From Macrocybe gigantea (Eukaryota > Basidiomycota > Agaricomycetes > Agaricales > Callistosporiaceae): DNA of 64,000 nt. A model generated the notes under the pieces. That model was not told where the DNA came from and made no database searches. It saw only the letters and a program-made list of their open reading frames with translations. Shown piece by piece: positions 57,097 to 64,000 of the stretch (the stretch's first letter is position 1; the number at the start of each line of letters is the position of its first letter). The position numbers were made by a program, and so were the translations under genes. Location of the stretch: assembly GCA_011319805.1 (NCBI GenBank), contig SJRY01000080.1:248001-312000 (forward strand), read 5' to 3'.

Positions 57097-57513
57097 GACG
57101 ATGCTTTGAAACCATCATCCACGTGAAGGAGCCAATAACGATTATCAGGATATCAATACAAGCGGAGCTAGAGCAAAAGGCTACACCAGTATACTAGCAG
57201 GAAAGGATGGCAGGAAAAGCAGTGCCTGCTTGTTCAAATATACAGTAAGGAAAAGAGAGGGAGCAAGAACGAACGAGACACAACAAGAATAGATAGGCGA
57301 CCAGGTATTGGCGTGTTTGATACAGTTTCCGAATATATGAAACAGTGGTTGCAAGACCGAGGAGGAAAAAAAAGAGTGAGGGCGAGGAAGAGAGCGAAGT
57401 TGAGATCTGCAAGAAAGCGAGCTGCGAACCCAATAATTGACAAAGAAACATAGAACGAATATAGTCAGTACGGATATAGTGAGAGCGACACTTTCTCTGT
57501 TTGCCGAGCAGCT
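57097..57513. other. Intergenic region between kinase and glyoxalase II genes
   Basis: 417 bp between the stop of the kinase and the start of GLO2, both on the minus strand. Read on that strand, the distal half is C/T- and T-rich, suiting a kinase 3' region; the rest is the GLO2 promoter. I see nothing else in it. Confidence 0.5.
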
Positions 57514-58899
57514 TCAGAATTCGAGGAAATGGTATGAAATCGGGTCGAAACGATCTTCCAGAGCTGGTGGTTGCTCTTCGCCTGCAAATCCGGGCATTTC
57601 TTCCATGGGCGGAGGCGGGAGGTGCAAGAAATGGCGGGTATCGTCTATGGACGAGGTATGCGGGATGATCGGCGCCTGTAGACGAAAAGGTCAGCTATGG
57701 CTCTGCGGAACCAAAGGCGGAGACGGACGCTTATCTCCCTGCGCTCCAAGGCATCCCAGTCGACACCTCTGAACCAGGGATGATCGAGAACATCCTGAGG
57801 ACCGCCGATCATATTTCCGAGACGTTGAGTGCGGTCGGGATTGAGGAAAGCCCTTATGAGATCACGAGACAGCCGATCCATGGTTCGAGGCCAATGGACG
57901 TGACCCCTCAGTATTTTCTCATAGATGCCATAAGGGGATTCATCGAAGAAGGGAGGGTAGCCAACGAGCATCTCGTAGCAAAGGACACCGCATGCCCACC
58001 AGTCGGCGGCCTTTCCGTGACCATCAGATTGAATGATCTCCGGTGCCAGATATTCGGGTGTGCCACAAAGAGTCCAGGTGCGATCATCGACGATTTTAGC
58101 AAAGCCAAAGTCGGTGAGGCGAAGGTAACCACGGGAATCGAGAAGGAGATTTTCGGGTTTCAAGTCCCGGTATATGATGTTGAACGAATGGAGGTATCTA
58201 AGAGCGAGAATGATGGTTGCAAGATAGAAACGGGTCACATCAGGAGTGAAACGCTGAGCGCGTCGGAGGTGGGTGAAGAGTTCGCCACCTGGGACGTAGG
58301 ACATGAGCATATAGACGTTAAGTCGGTCCTGGAAGGTGGCGAAAAGATCTACAACAAAGGGATGGTGGACTCTGGAGAGTATGTAACGCTCTGCGTTGAC
58401 ATGCTCTACCTGGCGAAGTTGCACGATCTTGGCCTTGCTGAGCACTTTCATAGCGAAATGGCTGTGCGCGCCTTGAGAGGTGGAGGACCTGTGCCGGACA
58501 AGAAGCACTCTGCCGAAGGTGCCAGTTCCTAGAAAAAGAAGAAAAAGAAAGAAAGGCAAAGAACCGAGTTATGTTCTGAGAGGTAGATAAGAAGCGCCAA
58601 CCCGAACCTAGCGTTCCGCGGACTTCAAAGTCGGACAGCTCGAGGCCGGTCCTGTGCAGATGGACCTGCTCGTTCTCCAGGACTCTGGATACAGGCTGAG
58701 GGGAAGATGCAAAAGGTGCAATGTCCGGCATGCTGGCAGAGTGCATCTGGCCTTGGTAAATGGCTCTGGGCTGGAGAGCGGTGTCTATGACGCTCTGCTC
58801 GGAGTGAGAAGGGGAGAGCGGGGGAGTGATAGGTTCAACGGGCTGGTCAGCAGTGGCGGAACCGTGGTCGGGTATCTGGAGGCGGACTGGGCGAGACAT
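57514..58899 (-). CDS. cAMP-dependent protein kinase catalytic subunit-like AGC kinase
   Basis: Protein of 417 aa; exons 58899-58608, 58528-57729, 57675-57514. An ~85-residue Pro/Ser-rich N-terminus precedes the kinase core. Core motifs: GTGTFGRVLLVRH, AMKVLSK with the VAIK-type Lys, the HRD variant YRDLKPENLLLD, DFGFAK, the PKA/AGC activation loop TWTLCGTPEYLAPEI, and ADWWACGVLCYEMLVGYPPF. The AGC tail contains PHTSSIDDTRHF and ends in HFLEF (F-x-x-F-type hydrophobic motif). This is the pattern of fungal PKA catalytic subunits (Tpk/Pka1). Regulation by a cAMP-binding subunit encoded elsewhere is inferred. Confidence 0.92.
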
Positions 58900-59049
58900 G
58901 GGGAGGAAAGGAGAGACTTGAGCTCTTTGGCCTTTGAAAATGCGCGCTGCGCTGGTCAAGCAGCACAGCCGAGATGCCGCCACATTGTTCGATTATGTAA
59001 GTAGTTCACACGCCAAACGCGATCGTCGGCGCCCCATACAACGTCGTAA

Positions 59050-60250
59050 CTACATGCACCCCCCCACCTTTCCCCGCCCCGCGGCCACGTATAGCGGCAC
59101 AAAGTGGTCCTCCCGCGGATGACTCGCCCGGAAGCCAGGGTGCCGCATCAGATTCACCATCGCAGCCTTTCGCTCTTCTTCCTGCAGCAGTCGTCTGTAT
59201 ATGCGTATAAATGCGTGCAATGCTACTCACATCAGGTACAAGGACCGCGTCGATGATGGCCTTGTCAAATGCCTTGTGCTCTGCCTTGGCAGTCTCCGGG
59301 TTGAATGAACTCAAGTCTCTGAGATTGTGCACGGTCAGACCGCCAGATAGGATAAGCACTCCCTCCTGCCTAGTCCGTGGGAGACCCGTCAGTTTATCAA
59401 GTAGATCAAGAGGTCCTTCAACTACCTCAGCGTTCGTATAGCCTCACCGACAGCCCAGTTGTCCCCTGGGCTCATGCTGGAATCGATGGAGACTTGGACA
59501 ACCGGTATTTCTGAAAACTCTTCTCCAAACATCAGTCGGAATGGCACAAACACGCCGTGGTCAAAACCCGGCCCGCTGAAGCCTCTTCCATCCTCTCCAC
59601 GAGGTTCCGTCACAGGTGTCGTGCGCGCATGCTGACCTGACTATCAAGCAGGTTGTCTCATCAATCTGAATCCACCAGTCTCATCCGTCCGCTTTACCTC
59701 TTTAAACAACTCGACCACCCTGTTCGACAACTCCGAGTTTCCCTTGGACTTGAATTTGAGCCTGTATAGGTACGGCTGAAATCCGTAATAGTCCATCAAC
59801 AGCGGGTTCTCGTCGCCGTAATCAGTTACTGGCATACCAGCCAAATGTTAGCATTTTTCTGAAGACGTCACAAGGGTGATTACCTAGCCTCTCGTTGTAC
59901 GTTTCCCAGTGTGCGCTAAAGATGACGATCGCCTTCGGCTTGTACTTTTGCAGAAGCGCAGGTCCAAAGTCTCTGAGAAACGCCGCCAATGGACCGGATG
60001 GTCCTCCGTGCGCACCTATTGTAGAGTACTTGGAAGAATTGCCATCCAACTCTGAAAATGCGAGAAATGGTGATCCATGGCCAAAGAAGAAGGACGGGAT
60101 GTTGTTGGGCGTTGGGGGGAGTTCATCCAGCGCCCTGTGCCATTCGGCAGACGTCGTGATCGATGGAGCCATCAAAGGCAGGAATGCGCACACGGTGAAG
60201 ATCAGCGAGAGAAGGGCGAGCCGTTTAAATGTCAGGACGCGCCGGTCCAT
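59050..60250 (-). CDS. DODA-type extradiol aromatic-ring dioxygenase, signal-anchored
   Basis: LigB/4,5-DOPA-dioxygenase-like protein of 327 aa; exons 60250-59884, 59828-59698, 59640-59426, 59369-59231, 59181-59050. Catalytic-domain landmarks: SFFFGHGSPFLAF with the metal His, VIFSAHWET with the second His, LLMDYYGF, GFDHGVFVPFRLMF with catalytic His, IPVVQVSID, and LILSGGLTVHNLRD. The N-terminus before the domain has a basic start and a long hydrophobic stretch (LALLSLIFTVCAFLPLMA), a signal anchor that soluble DODA enzymes usually lack. The substrate (DOPA, catechols or an unrelated phenolic) is unknown. The third intron 59370-59425 removes an open but unrelated stretch. It shares a 65-bp divergent promoter with TFB3. 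Confidence 0.88.
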
Positions 60251-60315
60251 GAACAGACGATCATTAATCACTCTTAGCAAGACTACTATCGATTACGTAA
60301 ATCACATCACGCATC

Positions 60316-61714
60316 ATGACCTCCACCACTAGAGGCAGCTTTGGAGGCTGGCTTCAGGGCAAGACCGTCAAGAAGGGTGGCCAACCATCCACTAACTCTC
60401 ATACGCGCTCTTCTACCCCTCAGATTCAGAGCACTTCCACAACGGTGTTCGGAGGAGGAGTCAAAGATGTTACTGGCAAGACCACAGAATATTTCGTCAG
60501 CCTCATGTTGTGCTGTACAACGTCAACCCCTCTCACATTGTTACCGAAATATGCAGTCTATGGATGACCAGTGTCCCGTATGCAAGAGCGATCGTTATCT
60601 GAATCCAAAACTACGACTTCTGGTCAGCTCGTGCTATCACAAGATGTCCGTCTGGTATTTCTACATGTTTCTTGTCTTGCTGAGGTGCATGCCATCGGAG
60701 ACAGGTGCGAGTCATGCATTGACCGTCTCTTCACTCTCGGCCCAGCTCCATGTCCGATTTGCGGCAAGGTACTGAGGAAGCTGGCATTTACGCCACAAAC
60801 ATTTGAAGACTTGGGTGTCGAAAAGGAAGTCGCCGTCAGGCGGCGTGTCGCAAAAGAGTCGAGTCTCACTCTCTCCTCCGCATGCTGCACGTTGACCTTT
60901 TGGCAGGTTCAACAAACGCCGCGAAGATTTTCCCGACTTGCGCTCCTATAATGATTACCTAGAGGAAGTCGAGGACATCAGTGCGTCCCATCCGTGTCGT
61001 GATATGCTGCTCTGTTCAACCGCATTCCTAGCATTTAACCTCATAAACGACATCGATATCCCACAAACGGAAGCTCGCATAGCCACCTATCGCGCCGCGA
61101 ATGCCGCCCTCATAGAACTCAACATCCAGCGCGAAGAAGCTTACGCGCAAGCGCTCAAAGATCAGGAAGAAAATGAGCGTCGCGAGCGACGGCAACGTGC
61201 GTTGGAGCTACAACGTGAAGAGGAAGAAGAACGAGAAGAGCGCGAAAAAGGCAGGCGGGAGATCGTTGACAAACTTGAGACGAGCGACAAGAGCGCCGCC
61301 AGGATTGTCGCCAAGTCACGCGCCGAAACGCTCAAACGCACAGCGGCGCGTTCGGCCGCTTCGTCGGCCGCTTCCGCTCTGCAGCCCAGCACCAGGCTGC
61401 TCAGGTCGCGCTCAGCTCAGAGCGCCGTTCCAGATGTGCCCCACGTCCCGCTCCAAGATGACTGGTACGCGTACGAGGACCTTGTCCAGCTGAGGAGCGC
61501 CTACCGTGATTTCATGAGTGAGGCCGTCAGGATGGACAGAGAGGGTATCATGCGCGGAGGCGGGTACAAAGTGGAGGAGGCTTGGGAGAGGGCGTTGAGG
61601 AGCGCCGTCGCTGCTTTGGACCTGCCACCGATCTCCGGATTGCGACCCTCTTTTGATGCTTCCACTGGCGCAGAAAGGAATGCTGGTCACGATACCGCGA
61701 TGATCGTTGCATGA
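60316..61714 (+). CDS. TFB3: TFIIH/CAK assembly factor Tfb3 (MAT1)
   Basis: Protein of 392 aa; exons 60316-60495, 60557-60645, 60705-60857, 60907-60980, 61032-61714. A RING finger follows a ~65-residue Ser/Thr-rich leader: DQCPVCKSDRYLNPKLRLLV, CYHKMCESCIDRLF, CPICGKVLRK. The conserved MAT1 sequence VAKEFNKRREDFPDL and YNDYLEEVEDI follows, then a long Glu/Arg coiled coil (~165-215) and a C-terminal region ending GHDTAMIVA that should contact the CDK-cyclin H pair. The protein bridges the CDK-activating kinase to core TFIIH. The start has no in-frame upstream ATG. All introns are GT-AG and the frame is closed without any correction. Confidence 0.93.
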
Positions 61715-61873
61715 TTCAGTCTCCCATTCTAGACTATTGATAGCGTGTATAATGTACAATGGTGGTCTAATGGACATGTTCGTTGCACAAATCATTCGAT
61801 TGTCCTTTGTCTTGAGAAGACACGGCATGAATTTCAAGGACGGTAATCATCTGAGAACGCCGAGTGGTTGTTG

Positions 61874-63315
61874 TTAACAGACCTTCGTGCTCCTGACGAC
61901 ACGTCTTTGTGACTTCTCAAACTCAGTGAGGGGTTCCGTCATTGGAAAATACAGAATTTGATACTGTTTCTTCCTGAGTTGATCATCAGATAGAGTAATC
62001 CAGCGAAGGAAGGATTTACTGACTGCATCTTTTCCAGATTCAACCGAAACTGGGCCAAGAGACGCGAGGGTTGCTCAAGGGACTTCACGTTGCCAGACCC
62101 AGCATCGTCTATGACAATGGGATGTGTTGCCGAGCATCCAGGGTGAGAACCGGATTGGTCCAATTTTTTACCCCAGGCGCCGGCATCAGATGGACCTGAT
62201 TGGAACAGCGTTATAGCTGCATCTCTCGTTGCATTGTTGTACGTGCTATTTCTTGTTATGAAAGCGCAACGCAAGTGCAAAATTCGACTTACCGTGACGG
62301 ATCAAAGCAGAGAAGATAGATCGTACCCTTCTTAGAGACTTCGTATCCTACGATTGTCACTGAATGCCCCTTATACTGGAGGATGAGGGGCATCCGGTCC
62401 GTGACCACTATAGGCGACGCGCCAATAAGAGCATCCAGTTTATTGCTAGGTGAAGTCGCCAGAGCTTTCGGGGAAAAATAGCTGACCACCCAGTTTATCA
62501 CCACTTTCGCCCCTGTGCAAACTCTCAAATAACGCGAGATGGCAATACAGGGACGCAATACCTCGTGGCTTGTCCTGAAGGTCGAAATCTGCTAGTTCGA
62601 CACTTATCTGGCATGAGATAGTGAATCAAGGATGCATATGGCCACAAGCTCACGGTATGCCTCGCCAAGACAGGGCCACCCAAAGATCTTGCGAGGTCGC
62701 TAAGATGGTAGGTCCAGTCGATTCGGATTCTGCGTACCTGACGCACCGACCCATTTCTTCGTGCCCACCAGCCTCCTCAGCTCTGTAGAGCCCTCAACAT
62801 CAAAGCCTTGTAAAGCGAAAAGCAATGAGCTGAACTGTGTTTGATAGGGGAAATAGAGAGAATAATGCTCACCGGCTTTCCAAGCATTTTCTATCCAAAC
62901 TTGGAGGTTTCTAATTCCGGGACCAATGGGATGGTCGAGGAGCGGAAAATATAGTGGCTGAAATTGCTGGTCCATGAGGGCTGCACAAGCCATCAAGAAA
63001 TTCCGGTAACTATCAAAATTGAGAGACAAGAATTGCTGATATTTCCTTGATGCGTACCCACAGCCCCATCCAGCGTCCCAAAATTCCCTCCCTATGTGGA
63101 CTGTTCTCTCATAGCAGAGGACCGCGCGACTGGTTGAACCTTGCTTTTGTGCTTTCAAAAGGAACTTTTTTAAAAGCAGAATAAGGCCTAGCAATACGGT
63201 TCTTAGTACTGGCGTTTGGTTTATCATGAGATGACGTGCCTGGGGTATAGTTCGAAGGAGGCGGACCCGTTAAAGCAGCATGCCAAAAAGTGTCATTTTC
63301 TTTCAGTGAATGCAT
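61874..63315 (-). CDS. UFM1/ubiquitin-type peptidase C78 (ZUFSP/Mug105-like)
   Basis: Peptidase family C78. Core landmarks: RAVLCYERTVHIGREFWDAG, the catalytic-Cys segment GWGCGYASRKYQQFL, HPIGPGIRNLQVWIENAWK, LRRLVGTKKWVGAS, ADFDLQDKPRG, YKGHSVTIVGYE with the catalytic His, LLCFDPSRTYNNA with the Asp, and the tail QYQILYFPMTEPLTEFEKSQ. Fungal members resemble ZUP1/ZUFSP, a K63-ubiquitin-specific deubiquitinase in genome stability. Exons are clear at 63315-62878 and 62295-61874; the part around 62760-62510 has competing splice choices and may lack a base. The T run at 63166-63171 appears one base too long. The N-terminus is uncertain: an exon near 63394 (MTCRLWMSRP) could replace the ATG at 63315. 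Confidence 0.75.
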
Positions 63316-63463
63316 GGCTTTCGCTCAAGTACTTGGAGGCTGGCATGATATCGTGAGTCTCACGTGGTCGAGACATCCATAAGCGGCAAGTCATACTTGA
63401 GCGACGCGTGTCCTCTTCCAAAAGTCTCAATAATCTTTCGTGTAATCCTCTTTCTGTTGCGCG

Positions 63464-64000
63464 ATGTCGAGGTCCTACGATCGTGGTAGGTCCTGTTTTG
63501 TCACATATTCAGTATCAGCGCGAACTTGCTCATTGTCTCCACAGCTCTCACCGTATTTTCTCCCGATGGGCATTTATTTCAGGCAAGGATCGGCCCTTCC
63601 ATCGAGCCGTACAATGTTCGTGAATTTGAATTCTCAACAGGTTGAATATGCGCTCGAAGCCGTACGAAAAGGAACTTGCGCTGTGGGTGCTATGTGGCTT
63701 CCGATCTTGAGACTTTTGCTCACATCATGGATCTTCAGGTCGGTGTTCGAGGAAAGGACGTAGTAGTCTTGGGGGTTGAAAAGAAGTCGATCCTCCAATT
63801 GCAGGATCCGCGTACGGTCAGAAAAGTTGTCATGCTAGATGATCACGTTTGTCTAGCTTTCGCGGGTACGCCATCATTGCATTTTACTTCACAACCAGGA
63901 TTCACTCGCATGCGCATTTCTCAGGATTAACCGCAGATGGGCGCGTGCTCATTGATAAGGCGCGAATAGAATGTCAAAGCCATCGGTTAACTGTTGAGGA
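63464..64000 (+). CDS. PRE6: 20S proteasome alpha-4 subunit, 5' part
   Basis: Truncated by the window end; exons 63464-63485, 63545-63582, 63641-63682, 63739-63865, 63925 onward. The start [28 protein letters not shown] is diagnostic of a proteasome alpha subunit, and [14 protein letters not shown] with [14 protein letters not shown] points to alpha-4 (Pre6/PSMA7). The segment [15 protein letters not shown] precedes the cut. Alpha subunits form the outer gated rings of the 20S core. Intron 63583-63640 has a GC donor (CAG/GCAAGG) and no GT alternative that keeps LFQVEY; the intron at 63683 uses a GTGGGT donor. Divergent from the C78 peptidase gene by about 150 bp or less. Confidence 0.95.

Noticed and set aside
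59370..59441. Frameshift or extra loop (TNAEVVEGPLDLL) in the DODA gene
   Set aside because: The stretch is a 56-nt intron; splicing it restores RTLRQEGVLILSGG.

Overview
The window is a stretch of compact nuclear chromosome from a filamentous fungus. It most likely comes from a basidiomycete of the Agaricomycetes. I infer this from about 215 very short introns (mostly 47-60 nt), several introns per gene, gaps of tens to a few hundred bases between genes, and a fungal gene set (GLT1, HIS3, QCR10, MSS51, SNZ/PDX1 and a Zn2Cys6 factor). The species cannot be named from the sequence alone. I see no rRNA, tRNA, transposon, CRISPR array, virus-like gene or biosynthetic cluster. I read 36 protein-coding genes, two of them cut by the window edges.

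Layout. 1-5.2 kb: 3' part of NADH-glutamate synthase, MSS51, HIS3. 5.2-13.5 kb: M13 metallopeptidase, an AlkB-like dioxygenase with a GRF zinc finger, an Xaa-Pro aminopeptidase, an unknown protein. 13.8-21.6 kb: MFS transporter, long-chain acyl-CoA synthetase, penta-EF-hand protein, HAD-like hydrolase. 21.7-28 kb: QCR10, NOP16, a 1.1-kb gap, a Zn2Cys6 factor. 28.3-32.7 kb: Rab YPT1, mitoribosomal mL49, PLP synthase PDX1, a 54-aa orphan. 32.7-39.7 kb: RS-rich protein, L-type cyclin, SRP receptor alpha, WD40 protein. 39.8-49.7 kb: nitronate monooxygenase, cytochrome c heme lyase, SSF1, a CINP-like protein, SYF1, Rab geranylgeranyltransferase alpha. 49.9-64 kb: EDC4-like decapping enhancer, SFT2, glyoxalase II, PKA-like kinase, DODA-type dioxygenase, TFB3/MAT1, ZUFSP-type peptidase, and the 5' part of a proteasome alpha-4 subunit.

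Most genes serve unrelated housekeeping functions, so the order looks like ordinary fungal synteny. Functional links inside the window are modest. YPT1 is a substrate class of the transferase whose alpha subunit is BET4. SYF1, the L-type cyclin and perhaps the RS-rich protein belong to splicing. NOP16 and SSF1 build the 60S ribosome. MSS51, QCR10, CYC3 and mL49 serve mitochondrial respiration. The nitronate monooxygenase and the HAD hydrolase both end in peroxisomal-type tripeptides.

The most unusual signals are in gene architecture. One intron in HIS3 fits only AT-AC boundaries. About 5% of introns fit only GC-AG. There are coding microexons of 6, 7 and 8 nt, and one exon whose coding part is only the initiator ATG. 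At least a dozen single-base losses in homopolymer runs break otherwise intact conserved genes (five in SYF1 alone). These look like assembly errors rather than decay. Exon coordinates were worked out by hand from protein-family expectations and reading-frame closure, and may be off by a base in places.
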